Both the position numbers and the translations under genes were made by a program. From NCBI RefSeq assembly GCF_900458435.1, contig NZ_UHCT01000001.1, positions 1,364,001-1,428,000 of the forward strand: a stretch of DNA of 64,000 nt, in the 5' to 3' direction. Origin of the DNA: Staphylococcus carnosus. GTDB lineage: Bacteria > Bacillota > Bacilli > Staphylococcales > Staphylococcaceae. The notes under the pieces are model-generated. The model did no database searches. It had not been told where the DNA came from and was given only the letters and a program-made list of their open reading frames with translations. This document shows, in pieces, positions 38,426 to 48,623 of the stretch (the first letter of the stretch is position 1; each line of letters opens with the position of its first letter).

Positions 38426-40105
38426 ATGTTACAAACATTAACAATTAAACAATTTGCCATTATTGATGAATTAGAAATTAATTTTGCAGATGGCTTAACA
38501 GTTTTAAGCGGAGAAACAGGTGCAGGTAAATCGATTATTATCGATGCTATCGGTCAACTAATTGGTATGCGTGCTTCTTCAGATTTTGTTCGTCATGGTG
38601 AAAAGAAATCAACAATAGAGGGTATTTTCGATATTGATGACAATAAATCAGTAATAGAAACTTTAAAAGAATTAGATATTGATATAGATGAGGATTTTCT
38701 ACTAGTAAAAAGAGAAATCTTCAGTTCTGGAAAAAGCATTTGCAAAGTGAATAATCAAAACGTAACTTTGCATGATTTAAGATTAATTATGCAAGAACTT
38801 TTAGATATCCATGGGCAACATGAAACTCAATCACTATTGAAAAAAAAATATCATTTACAGCTATTAGATTCTTATGCAGATGGAAAATATGATCAGTACT
38901 TAGAGCAATATCAAGAAACATATCAAACATATAAAGCAAAGCAACATGAATTGAATGAATTAGAGTCTGCTGATCAAGCATTGTTACAACGCTTAGACTT
39001 GATGAAATTCCAAGCTGAAGAATTATCAGAAGCCAATTTACAAGACGGTGAAATAGATCAACTTGAGGCTGATATAAAACGCATTCAAAATTCTGAAAAT
39101 TTAAGTGTTGCTTTAAATGCTGCACATTCTACCTTAACTGATGAACAAGCAATCCCAGATCGACTATATGAATTGAGTCAACAATTGGATACTATAAATG
39201 AAATTATTCCAAATGAATTCAAAGAATTAAAAGAGCATGTAGATCAATTTTACTATACTTTAGAAGATGCAAAGCACCAGTTGTATGATGAAATTTCAAA
39301 CACTGAGTTCGATGAGCAGTATTTAAATGAACTTGAGTCGAGAATGAACCTCTTAAATAACTTAAAAAGAAAGTATGGCAAAGATATTCAAGATTTAATC
39401 CAATATCAAGATAAATTAATAAATGAAATTGATAAGATTGAAAATTATGAACAAAATACTGCTAATTTGAAAGAAGAAATTAATCATCTAAAAACAAAAT
39501 TACTTAGTGACGGTCAATTACTTTCTAAAGAACGACGAAAAGTTGCTAGAGAGCTTAGAGATCATATCGTAGAAGAGATACAAAACTTACAAATGAAAGA
39601 TGCAAACTTAGAAATTTCATTCAAAACGCTTGATGAACCTAATTCTGAGGGTATTGAAAAGGTAGAGATACTTATTAGTCCCAATAAAGGAGAGCCTTTA
39701 AAAAGTTTAGGCAAGATAGCATCAGGCGGTGAATTATCCAGAATTATGTTGGCACTAAAAAGTATTTTTGTTAAATCAAGAGGCCAAACTGCAATTTTAT
39801 TCGATGAAGTCGATTCAGGAGTTTCAGGAATAGCAGCACAAAAAATGGCGGAAAAAATGAGAGATATTTCCAAATATATACAAGTGATATGTATTTCACA
39901 TTTACCACAGGTAGCCTCAATGAGCAATCACCATTTATTAATTAGTAAGGCATCCTCAGATGATAGAACAACTACAAATGTTAAAGAACTTACAGGTGAT
40001 GCTAGAATTGATGAAGTAGCACGTATGATATCAGGCGCTAATGTTACTAAAATTACAAGAGAAAATGCTAAAGAAATGATTGAACAAAATCATTCTGCAA
40101 TTTAA
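38426..40105 (+). CDS. recN: DNA repair protein RecN
   Basis: 559 residues, SMC-like ATPase recruited to double-strand breaks. Walker A GETGAGKSI (about 29-37); a central coiled coil (about 165-380) with many E, Q and L heptads; C-terminal signature KIASGGELSRIMLALK and Walker B TAILFDEVDSGVSG. Full length. AAGGAAG precedes the ATG. Confidence 0.96.
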   Translation: MLQTLTIKQFAIIDELEINFADGLTVLSGETGAGKSIIIDAIGQLIGMRASSDFVRHGEKKSTIEGIFDIDDNKSVIETLKELDIDIDEDFLLVKREIFSSGKSICKVNNQNVTLHDLRLIMQELLDIHGQHETQSLLKKKYHLQLLDSYADGKYDQYLEQYQETYQTYKAKQHELNELESADQALLQRLDLMKFQAEELSEANLQDGEIDQLEADIKRIQNSENLSVALNAAHSTLTDEQAIPDRLYELSQQLDTINEIIPNEFKELKEHVDQFYYTLEDAKHQLYDEISNTEFDEQYLNELESRMNLLNNLKRKYGKDIQDLIQYQDKLINEIDKIENYEQNTANLKEEINHLKTKLLSDGQLLSKERRKVARELRDHIVEEIQNLQMKDANLEISFKTLDEPNSEGIEKVEILISPNKGEPLKSLGKIASGGELSRIMLALKSIFVKSRGQTAILFDEVDSGVSGIAAQKMAEKMRDISKYIQVICISHLPQVASMSNHHLLISKASSDDRTTTNVKELTGDARIDEVARMISGANVTKITRENAKEMIEQNHSAI

Positions 40106-40131
40106 ATTATCGTTTGAGAGGGGTTTAACAT

Positions 40132-41022
40132 ATGCAATTCCAAACTTTAGTATCCGATTCTAAATCATTATCTGGAAACATTGGTGTAATGTTTGCCGAT
40201 GATGAATTAATCATTTCAGCAATTATTAAAATTCTCAAACAAACAAATGCTCATGTAACATTATATGGAATAAAGGATCCAACCGAATTAATACGTTCGT
40301 TTAATATAGACGGTGATTTTTTAAATCGCATTCATTTAAGAACTTTTGAAGATAAAGAAAATGTGTATAAAAAATGTGCTGATGATTTAACTAATTCAAG
40401 TATAGATGTGTTAATGAAGGGTAATGTTTCTTCAGCAGAAATATTATCTTTCATTTTGCAACATAAATCATTTATTGATGAAAATAATTTTTTAAATCAT
40501 GTTGCATGTTTTGAAATTCCATCCTACCATAAAATGCTTATGATTAGCGACGTAGCTCTCAATATTTTACCTAGTATTGACGACCGTATAAAAATGATTA
40601 AGAATATAGAGAGTTTTTCGAAAGGCATAGGTTATAACCATCTGAATATTGGTTTACTATCATCTGTAGAAAAGCCTACTAATAAGATTCCTTCTTCAAT
40701 TGATGCAGCTGAAATTTCTATGCACTTCTCTGATGATTCATTTGTAAGTGTAGAAGGACCTTTTGGTTTCGATAATGCAATTGACAAAGAGAGTGCAATT
40801 GAGAAAGGACTGGAGTCAGATATCGCTGGAAATCTTGATGCATTAATAGTACCTTATCTTGATGTAGGAAATACTTTATATAAATCACTAACATATTTTG
40901 CACATGCTAAAGTTGCAAGTTTAATTTTGGGGGCGACTTTTCCAGTTATATTAACATCACGCTCTGATACAATAGAAAATAAGGTTAACTCAGCGATTCT
41001 AGCATTACGAACATTATTATAA
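40132..41022 (+). CDS. ptb: Phosphate butyryltransferase
   Basis: 296 residues of the phosphotransacetylase/phosphate acyltransferase fold, with MKGNVSSAEIL, EGPFGFDNAID and the closing DALIVPYLDVGNTLYKSL-type segment. It converts (iso)butyryl-CoA and related branched acyl-CoA to the acyl phosphate, used by Buk to make ATP. It is the first gene of the branched-chain oxoacid region but is cut off from buk by a strong terminator. Sequence is more divergent than its neighbours. Confidence 0.85.
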   Translation: MQFQTLVSDSKSLSGNIGVMFADDELIISAIIKILKQTNAHVTLYGIKDPTELIRSFNIDGDFLNRIHLRTFEDKENVYKKCADDLTNSSIDVLMKGNVSSAEILSFILQHKSFIDENNFLNHVACFEIPSYHKMLMISDVALNILPSIDDRIKMIKNIESFSKGIGYNHLNIGLLSSVEKPTNKIPSSIDAAEISMHFSDDSFVSVEGPFGFDNAIDKESAIEKGLESDIAGNLDALIVPYLDVGNTLYKSLTYFAHAKVASLILGATFPVILTSRSDTIENKVNSAILALRTLL

Positions 41023-41036
41023 CTTAATACTTTTAT

Positions 41037-41071
41037 AAGTTCTTCTTCACTTTAGAAGAAGAACTTTTTTT
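41037..41071 (+). terminator. Terminator between ptb and buk
   Basis: AAGTTCTTCTTC/GAAGAAGAACTT, a perfect 12-bp stem with a 6-base loop and a T-run. Confidence 0.9.
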
Positions 41072-41228
41072 ATTGGAAAATAACTATTTGATGGTAACAA
41101 GTTATAATAATCTGTCATGATTACTTTAAAAAAACACATTACATAAGGTAGAATATAAAGGGTTAGTTTAATAAGCACTATTAGAATTTTAAAATCATCA
41201 TAGAATTTAAACTTAAGCAGGTGGATAA

Positions 41229-42287
41229 ATGGCACAAATTCTAGTAATTAATTTAGGAAGTACTTCATCAAAGATAGCTGTTTTTAATAATCAAATTTGT
41301 ATCGCAGAAGAATTATTACAACATGATATAAGTATTACTCAACTTTCATTATTAGAACAAGAATCATACCGAGTAAAGTCAATAGAGGCGTTTTTGAGTG
41401 AAAATAACATCTCTTTAAAAACGCTTAGTGCAATTGCATGTCGTGGTGGATTATTAAAACCTATAGTCGGGGGAACATATTATATCAATCAAAACATGTA
41501 TAATGATTTACGTAGTTTTAAATATGGAGTACATGCTTCAAACTTGAGTGGCATTATTGGTTTCAAATTATCCCAAAAATTAAAGATCCCTTCTTTTGTA
41601 GTCGATCCGGTAGTTGTGGATGAATTAATAGATATTGCGCGTGTAACTGGAATAAAAGATATACAAAGAAAAAGTGTATTTCATGCTTTGAATCAAAAGG
41701 CAGTTGCTAGAGAATATGCAATGTCGATAAAAAGGAACTACAATCAAGTTAATGTTATAGTTGCTCATATGGGAGGCGGAATAACTGTAGGTGCTCACAA
41801 TAATGGGAAAGTAATTGATGTGAATGATGGTTTATTGGGTGAAGGCCCACTGAGTCCAGAACGCGCGGGCAGCCTTCCGAATGATACACTATATAAATGG
41901 GCACATCATCAACAATTATTACCAAATCAACTAAATAATATATTAAGCAAAGAGTCTGGTCTTATTGCTTTATGCGGAAGTAACGACTTAAAGCAACTTA
42001 TCCAAGAATATAACGAAAACCAAAAAATCCGGTTAGCAATTGATGCAATGATTTATCAAACAGCAAAGTTAATTGGCGAACGAGCAGTTACATTAAAAGG
42101 ATCAATTGATCAAATCATATTAACTGGTGGAATTGCCAAAAGCGATTTTATCACTAAAAAAATAGATGAATATGTTAATTGGATTGCTCCTATAACAGTA
42201 TATCCAGGTGAAAAAGAGATGGAATCACTTGCAATCAGAGTAGATGATGTTATTAATAAAAAAGAACAAGCAAAAAATTATAGTTAG
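41229..42287 (+). CDS. buk: Butyrate kinase
   Basis: 352 residues, ASKHA-fold acid kinase. LVINLGSTSSKIAVF is the phosphate-1 motif at the N-terminus, and VIVAHMGGGITVGAH and ILTGGIAKSDFI are further nucleotide-binding loops. It forms ATP from butyryl or branched-chain acyl phosphate. It starts after a 157-base gap following the ptb terminator, so it likely has its own promoter, and is followed by lpdA 10 bases on. Confidence 0.92.
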   Translation: MAQILVINLGSTSSKIAVFNNQICIAEELLQHDISITQLSLLEQESYRVKSIEAFLSENNISLKTLSAIACRGGLLKPIVGGTYYINQNMYNDLRSFKYGVHASNLSGIIGFKLSQKLKIPSFVVDPVVVDELIDIARVTGIKDIQRKSVFHALNQKAVAREYAMSIKRNYNQVNVIVAHMGGGITVGAHNNGKVIDVNDGLLGEGPLSPERAGSLPNDTLYKWAHHQQLLPNQLNNILSKESGLIALCGSNDLKQLIQEYNENQKIRLAIDAMIYQTAKLIGERAVTLKGSIDQIILTGGIAKSDFITKKIDEYVNWIAPITVYPGEKEMESLAIRVDDVINKKEQAKNYS

Positions 42288-42297
42288 GAGTTCGATT

Positions 42298-43722
42298 ATG
42301 GCAGAAGAACAATATGACCTAGTGATATTGGGAGGCGGAACTGCAGGCTATGTAGCAGGTATTCGCGCATCTCAATTAGGAAAAAAAGTCGCTATAGTAG
42401 AAAATCAATTATTAGGAGGAACTTGTTTACATAAAGGCTGCATTCCAACAAAGTCTTTATTAAAATCAGCAGAAGTATTACATACTGTAAAAACATCATC
42501 TTTATACGGTATTGATACAGATGAATATTCAATTAATTATAGTAAAATATTAGATAGAAAAGACGAAATTGTAAATCAAATGTATACCGGAATCGAATAT
42601 CTAATGCAACATAATCATATTGATATATATAATGGGACTGGAAGAATCTTAGGATCTTCAATTTTTTCTCCGAGACCAGGCACTATTTCTGTTGAATATG
42701 AAAATGGAGAGTCTGAATTAATTCCAAATGACTACGTGTTAATTGCAACAGGTTCACAACCTGCAGATCTTCCATTTTTAAAATTCAATCATGAGACAAT
42801 CGTTTCAAGTACTGATCTGCTTAAATTAAAAGAACTACCAAAATCTATTGTAATTGTTGGTGGTGGTGTGATAGGAATGGAATTTGCTTCATTACTCAAT
42901 GATTTCGGAACGGATGTCACTGTAATCGAAGCTGGTGAAAGTATTTTACCAAATGAAAACAAAAGCGTTGTTAGTAATTTAAAGGACCATTTCGCAAAAA
43001 GAGGCATTAAAATTCACGAAAATGTGTTACTTTCTGAAGACAATATCAAAATAAATAATGAATCTATAGAAATTAATAATAAAGAGCTTAACGTGACAGC
43101 TGATAAATTGCTTCTAGCAGTTGGTAGAAAACCAAACACTTCAGATATAGGGCTTAATAATACAAAAATCAAATTAGATTCTAAAGGATTTATTGAAGTA
43201 AATGAAAATCAACAAACTGCTGAACAGCATATTTTTGCTGCGGGGGATTGTATTGGTAAACTGCAACTTGCACATGCTGGATCAAAAGAAGGGACAGCGG
43301 CAGTAGAATTTATGTTTGAAGATGGATCTATTCCAGTCGATTATAATTCTATACCAAGATGTATTTATACTCATCCTGAAATTGCTTCTATCGGAATGAC
43401 ACTTGAAGAAGCAAAAAATGCCGATTTCAAAAAAGCTAGAAGTTTCAAAGTACCCTTTAAAGCTATTGGCAAAGCGGTTATTGAGGATGCAGAACATCAC
43501 GATGGATTTTGTGAGATTGTAGTAGATCAATCTACAGATTCAGTATTAGGTATGAGTATGATAGGTCCACATGTCACTGAATTAATAAATGAAGTAGCAT
43601 TATTGCAATTTATGAACGGTTCAACACTTGAGTTAGGATTGACAACACATGCACATCCTTCATTATCTGAAGTGTTAATGGAAGCTGGACTTAAAGCATC
43701 AAAACGCTCAGTTCATGCTTAA
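42298..43722 (+). CDS. lpdA: Dihydrolipoamide dehydrogenase of the branched-chain complex (E3)
   Basis: 474 residues. FAD-binding LVILGGGTAGYVAG at the N-terminus, redox pair GGTCLHKGC, NAD-binding IVGGGVIGMEFAS, FAD motif IFAAGDCIG and the C-terminal HAHPS with catalytic histidine. It reoxidises lipoyl-E2. ATG 42298 follows TAGGAG; an upstream frame to 42244 lies in buk. Same transcript as the E1 and E2 genes. Confidence 0.94.
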   Translation: MAEEQYDLVILGGGTAGYVAGIRASQLGKKVAIVENQLLGGTCLHKGCIPTKSLLKSAEVLHTVKTSSLYGIDTDEYSINYSKILDRKDEIVNQMYTGIEYLMQHNHIDIYNGTGRILGSSIFSPRPGTISVEYENGESELIPNDYVLIATGSQPADLPFLKFNHETIVSSTDLLKLKELPKSIVIVGGGVIGMEFASLLNDFGTDVTVIEAGESILPNENKSVVSNLKDHFAKRGIKIHENVLLSEDNIKINNESIEINNKELNVTADKLLLAVGRKPNTSDIGLNNTKIKLDSKGFIEVNENQQTAEQHIFAAGDCIGKLQLAHAGSKEGTAAVEFMFEDGSIPVDYNSIPRCIYTHPEIASIGMTLEEAKNADFKKARSFKVPFKAIGKAVIEDAEHHDGFCEIVVDQSTDSVLGMSMIGPHVTELINEVALLQFMNGSTLELGLTTHAHPSLSEVLMEAGLKASKRSVHA

Positions 43723-43740
43723 TTTAAGGAGGAAATTATT

Positions 43741-44733
43741 ATGATGGATTATAAATCTGTCGGGTTAACTGAAGAAGATTTAAAATCAATGTATAAATGG
43801 ATGGATTTAGGCCGTAAATTAGATGAAAGAATGTGGCTATTAAATAGAGCTGGTAAAATTCCTTTTGTTATAAGTTGTCAAGGTCAAGAAGCAGCACAAA
43901 TTGGTATGGCTTTTGCAATGGAAAAAGGGGACGTCTCAGCACCTTATTACCGAGATTTAGCATTAATTACTTATCTCGGTATTACTCCGACTGAAACAAT
44001 GATGTCGGCGTTCGGTAAACGTGACGATATCAACTCGGCAGGTAAACAAATGCCTTCTCATTATAGTAAAAAAGAAGTAGATATACTTTCACAAAGTTCG
44101 CCAGTTGGGACACAAGTACTTCAAGGTGTAGGAGCAGCACTTGCTTTGAAGATGGATAAAAAACCTAATATTGCAATGGCTACTTTAGGAGAAGGCACTT
44201 CAAACCAAGGAGATTTTCACGAAGGGTTGAACTTTGCAGGAGTTCAAAAGCTGCCGTTCATTTGTGTGATAGAAAATAATGAATATGCTATATCTGTTCC
44301 AACAAACCTGCAATATGCAGCTGAAAAGTTATCAGATCGTGCGCTTGGTTATGGTATTCATGGGGAAAGAGTCGATGGAAATGATCCTATTGCTATGTAC
44401 AAAGCAATGCATGATGCGAGAGAAAGAGCACTTAATGGAGAGGGATCAACATTACTAGAAGCTATGTGTACAAGAATGACTGCTCATTCATCTGATGATG
44501 ATGATAAATACCGAAGTGCCGAAATCCGTGAAGGATTAAAATCACAAGATTGCAATGTTAAATTTAAAGCACATTTATTAGAACTTGGAATTATTGATGA
44601 AAACTGGTTAACAGAAATTGAGAAAGAAAACAAAAGCATTGTTCAAAAAGCAACGAAAGAAGCTGAAGCTTCTCCTTATCCAGATCCAAGCGAAACATAT
44701 ACATTTGTTTACGAAGAAGGAGGAGTACAATAA
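43741..44733 (+). CDS. bfmBAA: Branched-chain 2-oxoacid dehydrogenase E1 alpha
   Basis: 330 residues. Thiamine diphosphate motif LGEGTSNQGDFHEGLNFA (about 153-170), SCQGQEAAQIG and YRDLALITYLG are typical. With E1 beta it decarboxylates the 2-oxoacids of Leu, Ile and Val. AAGGAGG precedes two adjacent ATG codons. It shares one base with the beta gene. Confidence 0.94.
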   Translation: MMDYKSVGLTEEDLKSMYKWMDLGRKLDERMWLLNRAGKIPFVISCQGQEAAQIGMAFAMEKGDVSAPYYRDLALITYLGITPTETMMSAFGKRDDINSAGKQMPSHYSKKEVDILSQSSPVGTQVLQGVGAALALKMDKKPNIAMATLGEGTSNQGDFHEGLNFAGVQKLPFICVIENNEYAISVPTNLQYAAEKLSDRALGYGIHGERVDGNDPIAMYKAMHDARERALNGEGSTLLEAMCTRMTAHSSDDDDKYRSAEIREGLKSQDCNVKFKAHLLELGIIDENWLTEIEKENKSIVQKATKEAEASPYPDPSETYTFVYEEGGVQ

Positions 44734-45716
44734 TGGCTAAGTTAACTTATTTATCTGCTATTCAACAAGCTATTTACCAAGCAATGGAAAAAGATCCTGA
44801 TGTTTTTGTATTAGGTGAGGATGTCGGCAAAAAAGGCGGCGTATTTGGAGTAACTTTAGGCTTACAAGAAAAATTTGGTATAGAGCGCGTTATAGACACT
44901 CCTTTAGCCGAATCTAATATTGTGGGTACTGCTATCGGTGCTTCAATGCTAGGGAAACGACCTATTGCTGAAATTCAATTTGCTGAATATATTTTGCCAG
45001 CAACCAATCAAATAATGAGTGAAGCAGCCAAAACACGATATCGTTCAAATAATGATTGGAATGTTCCATTGACAATCCGAGCTCCATTTGGCGGCGGAAT
45101 TCATGGTGGTCTATATCACTCACAAAGTATTGAAAGTGTCTTCGCATCAACTCCTGGATTAACAATTGTAATACCTTCAAATCCTTATGATGCAAAAGGT
45201 TTACTATTAGCTTCTGTAGAATCTAATGACCCAGTACTTTATTTTGAACATAAAAAAGCCTATCGCTTACTTAAAGAAGAAGTACCTGAAGAATATTATA
45301 CAGTGCCTTTAGGTAAGGCGGATGTTAAACGCGAAGGTAAAGATTTAACGGTTTTTACTTATGGTTTATGCGTAAATTATTGTTTACAAGTAGCAGATGT
45401 ATTAGCTGAAGAAGGTATTGATGCAGAAATTGTTGATTTACGTACAGTTTATCCACTTGATAAAGAAACAATAATAGAGCGTGCGAAAAAAACTGGAAAA
45501 ATCCTACTAGTGACAGAAGACAACTTGGAAGGTAGTATCATGTCGGAAGTATCAGCTATAATAGCTGAAAATTGTTTGTTTGATTTAGATGCACCTATTA
45601 TGCGACTTGCTGGTCCAAATGTTCCAGCAATGCCTTTTTCTCCTGTTTTAGAAGATGAATTTATGATGAATCCAGATAAAATCAAAGAAAAAATGCTTGA
45701 ATTAGCGCGCTTTTAA
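44733..45716 (+). CDS. bfmBAB: Branched-chain 2-oxoacid dehydrogenase E1 beta
   Basis: 327 residues, transketolase-like fold. GEDVGKKGGVFGVT at the N-terminus, FAEYILPATNQIMSEAAK, PFGGGIHGGLYHSQS and GPNVPAMPFSP are family segments. Forms the heterotetramer with E1 alpha. Its product, branched acyl-CoA, primes branched-chain fatty acid synthesis. Confidence 0.94.
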   Translation: MAKLTYLSAIQQAIYQAMEKDPDVFVLGEDVGKKGGVFGVTLGLQEKFGIERVIDTPLAESNIVGTAIGASMLGKRPIAEIQFAEYILPATNQIMSEAAKTRYRSNNDWNVPLTIRAPFGGGIHGGLYHSQSIESVFASTPGLTIVIPSNPYDAKGLLLASVESNDPVLYFEHKKAYRLLKEEVPEEYYTVPLGKADVKREGKDLTVFTYGLCVNYCLQVADVLAEEGIDAEIVDLRTVYPLDKETIIERAKKTGKILLVTEDNLEGSIMSEVSAIIAENCLFDLDAPIMRLAGPNVPAMPFSPVLEDEFMMNPDKIKEKMLELARF

Positions 45717-45734
45717 TCGCTAGGAGGACTACAA

Positions 45735-47030
45735 ATGGAAATCAAAATGCCTAAATTAGGTGAAAGTGTACATGAAGGAACAATTGAACAATGGCTCGTT
45801 GAAGTGGGAGACACAATTGAAGAATATGCACCTATTTGTGAAGTAATTACAGATAAAGTCACAGCAGAGGTTCCATCAACTGAAGCTGGTAAAATTACAA
45901 AAATTTTAGTTGAAGCTGGTGAAACAATTAAAATTGGAACACCTATTTGTGAAATAGAATCAGCAAGCGAAAATAATTCTGAAACAAATATTAAAGAAAA
46001 ACAAGAACACATTAAAAACGATGACGATTCAGATGAAAGTATTGATTCTAAGAAAGACAATAATAATTTGAAATATGAAGACTCCAGCAAACCTTTAAAC
46101 AATGGTCGTTTTTCTCCGGTAGTTTTCAAATTAGCATCTGAACACCAAATTGATTTAACTCAAGTAAAAGGTACAGGTTTTGAAGGAAGAGTAACAAAAA
46201 AAGATATAGAAAAAGTTATTCAAAATCCTGATATGATGCTCGAACAATCAAATGTACAAGACCAAACGCCAATTCAAAAAGCTGACAATCATGATTCAAA
46301 CATTTCACAACCAAGTGAAACTGATACATTAAATGCCGAGTCTATACCTGTTAATGGAATTAGAAAACAAATCGCCAAAAATATGGTAACAAGTGTAACA
46401 GAAATCCCACATGCATGGATGATGATTGAGGCAGATGCAACCAATTTAGTAAAAACACGAAACCATTATAAAAATAAATTCAAAAAAGAAGAAGGTTACA
46501 ACCTTACTTTCTTTGCATTCTTTGTAAAAGCTGCAGCTGAAGCACTTAAAGAATTCCCTATGCTTAATAGTAGTTGGCAAGGCTCTGAGATTAAGATACA
46601 CAAAGATATTAATATTTCAATTGCAGTTGCTGTTGAAGATAAATTATTTACACCTGTGATCCATAATGCTGATGAAAAATCTATAAAAGGAATTGCCCGT
46701 GAGATTAATACATTAGCTCAAAAAGCAAGAACAAATAAATTAACACAAGCTGATTTGAGCGGTGGAACTTTTACTGTAAATAACACAGGTACATTTGGTT
46801 CAGTTTCTTCAATGGGAATAATTAATTATCCGCAAGCAGCTATTCTGCAAGTTGAATCTATCGTGAAAAAACCTGTTGTCATTGATGATATGATAGCAAT
46901 ACGAAGCATGGTCAACCTTTGTATTTCATTAGATCATCGTATACTGGATGGATTACAAGCAGGAAGATTTATGAACTTTATTAAAAATCGTATTGAACAG
47001 TATTCAATAGAACATACACATATTTATTAA
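45735..47030 (+). CDS. bfmBB: Branched-chain 2-oxoacid dehydrogenase E2
   Basis: 431 residues. A lipoyl domain (residues 1-77) carries the lipoylated K41 in ITDKVTAE. A charged linker, a small subunit-binding domain (FSPVVFKLASEHQID), a second linker and the acyltransferase domain end with the catalytic HRILDG. It receives the acyl group and passes it to CoA. It needs the LipM pathway for lipoylation. AGGAGG precedes the ATG. Confidence 0.95.
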   Translation: MEIKMPKLGESVHEGTIEQWLVEVGDTIEEYAPICEVITDKVTAEVPSTEAGKITKILVEAGETIKIGTPICEIESASENNSETNIKEKQEHIKNDDDSDESIDSKKDNNNLKYEDSSKPLNNGRFSPVVFKLASEHQIDLTQVKGTGFEGRVTKKDIEKVIQNPDMMLEQSNVQDQTPIQKADNHDSNISQPSETDTLNAESIPVNGIRKQIAKNMVTSVTEIPHAWMMIEADATNLVKTRNHYKNKFKKEEGYNLTFFAFFVKAAAEALKEFPMLNSSWQGSEIKIHKDINISIAVAVEDKLFTPVIHNADEKSIKGIAREINTLAQKARTNKLTQADLSGGTFTVNNTGTFGSVSSMGIINYPQAAILQVESIVKKPVVIDDMIAIRSMVNLCISLDHRILDGLQAGRFMNFIKNRIEQYSIEHTHIY

Positions 47031-47127
47031 ATCAAATTTCCTATAATAAACAAGCCAGTTGAAGATTACTTAATTAATTAGTAGAATAAAGTATGAACTT
47101 TACTAAGAACTGAAAGGTGATATCGAT

Positions 47128-47565
47128 ATGGATTTAAACTTCGATTTATATATGAATGATGTTGTAAAGCAAGCACGAAATGAAATTGAAAACGCTGGCT
47201 ATGAGCAACTAACAACTCCAGAAGAAGTAGATTCAGTATTTAAACAAGACGGAACTACTTTAGTTATGATTAACTCAGTATGTGGATGTGCAGGTGGGAT
47301 TGCAAGACCTGCAGCAGAACATGCATTACACTATGATAAAATGCCGGATCGATTAGTTTCAGTATTTGCTGGCCAAGACAAAGAAGCAACTCAACAAGCA
47401 CGTGATTATTTTGGAGGTTATGCACCTTCAAGCCCTTCATTTGCACTTATGAAAGATGGCAAAATCACAGAAATGATTGAACGTCATCAAATTGAAGGCC
47501 ATGACATTATGGATGTAATAACACAAATCCAAAACTTATTTGAAAAATATTGTGAAGAACGATAA
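47128..47565 (+). CDS. Bacilliredoxin (BrxA/BrxB family)
   Basis: 145 residues, thioredoxin-like fold with the unusual CGC motif in [14 protein letters not shown] (about 50-63). Members remove bacillithiol from oxidised proteins. AAGGTGA precedes the ATG. A 12-base gap links it to the following membrane-protein gene, so they may be cotranscribed. Which of the two paralogues it is (YphP or YqiW) cannot be decided here; position after the bkd-like genes favours YqiW. Confidence 0.92.
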   Translation: MDLNFDLYMNDVVKQARNEIENAGYEQLTTPEEVDSVFKQDGTTLVMINSVCGCAGGIARPAAEHALHYDKMPDRLVSVFAGQDKEATQQARDYFGGYAPSSPSFALMKDGKITEMIERHQIEGHDIMDVITQIQNLFEKYCEER

Positions 47566-47577
47566 GAGGACTGGCAG

Positions 47578-48555
47578 ATGAAACGTTTGAATCCCTATAA
47601 AATAGGATTTAGAACGATTAAAACTGCTGTAGGAATGGCACTGGGAATAATTATTGCCAAATTAATTGGTTTAGATAATTTTTCTTCAAGTGCCATTTTA
47701 GTTGTTTTATGTATTAAACACACAAAAGTACATTCCCTACAAGCAATTATTTCACGTTTTGTATCCTGTATTCTCATACTTATATTAGGCTCTATTATTT
47801 TCAGTTTACTTGGTCAAAATGCAATTGTATTAGGTCTTATTGTATTACTTTTTATTCCACTCACAGTTATGATAGGAGTACAAGAAGGGATAGTTACAAG
47901 TTGCGTTATTCTCTTACATGTATTTAATGCAAAGGTAATTGATTTCCATTTATTTGTAAATGAAGTTTTATTACTTATAGTTGGACTCGGAATAGCATTT
48001 TTAATGAATATGATAATGCCAAGTATGGATAATAAATTAGAAGAGTATAAACATAAAATAGAAAAGCAGTTTACTGAAATTTTCTATACATTCAGTAAAT
48101 CCTGTTTTGATGTAAATTATAGTTTAGAAGTCCCTTTGAAAGAAGTATCTACTGAGATTCAAAAGGCGAAATCTTTTGCTTTCCGTGATGTAAAAAACCA
48201 TTATGTTCGAAATGAAAATTCTTATTATCACTATTTCGATATGCGTGAAGAACAGTTAGAAATAATAGAACGCATTCAGCAAATATTAAAATCAATGCAA
48301 TCAGAAGATGTGATTTTACATCGCTTAGGTAAATTATTTGCAGAAATAGCGAAGAATGTTAATAGCAATGACTATACAGCAATGAGGTTATATTCTTTAT
48401 ATGATTTGCATATTGAATTATACGAGCAACCATTACCTGAAAGTAAGGAAACTCTAATAAATCGTGCTAATGAGATACAAATTGTTAACGAATTAGAAAG
48501 ATATTTACAAGTTAAATCTCAATTCGGATCGTTAAAATTGTATCATGAAGTGTAG
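47578..48555 (+). CDS. Aromatic acid exporter family membrane protein (YqjA type, DUF939)
   Basis: 325 residues. An N-terminal half with about five transmembrane segments (residues 12-145) starts with IGFRTIKTAVGMALGIIIAK, the DUF939/ArAE motif; the C-terminal half is soluble, helical and charged. Related proteins are annotated as aromatic acid or FUSC-type exporters, but the substrate is unknown. It follows bacilliredoxin by 12 bases and is ended by a strong terminator. Confidence 0.85.
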   Translation: MKRLNPYKIGFRTIKTAVGMALGIIIAKLIGLDNFSSSAILVVLCIKHTKVHSLQAIISRFVSCILILILGSIIFSLLGQNAIVLGLIVLLFIPLTVMIGVQEGIVTSCVILLHVFNAKVIDFHLFVNEVLLLIVGLGIAFLMNMIMPSMDNKLEEYKHKIEKQFTEIFYTFSKSCFDVNYSLEVPLKEVSTEIQKAKSFAFRDVKNHYVRNENSYYHYFDMREEQLEIIERIQQILKSMQSEDVILHRLGKLFAEIAKNVNSNDYTAMRLYSLYDLHIELYEQPLPESKETLINRANEIQIVNELERYLQVKSQFGSLKLYHEV

Positions 48556-48565
48556 TTAAAAAATA

Positions 48566-48606
48566 AACCCGCACAGATATATTTTTTAATATATCTGTGC
48601 GGGTTC
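48566..48606. terminator. Bidirectional terminator
   Basis: AACCCGCACAGATATAT/ATATATCTGTGCGGGTT, a perfect 17-bp stem with a 6-base loop, between the exporter gene and a convergent small gene. Confidence 0.9.
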
Positions 48607-48623
48607 TGTTTAGATTAACATAA

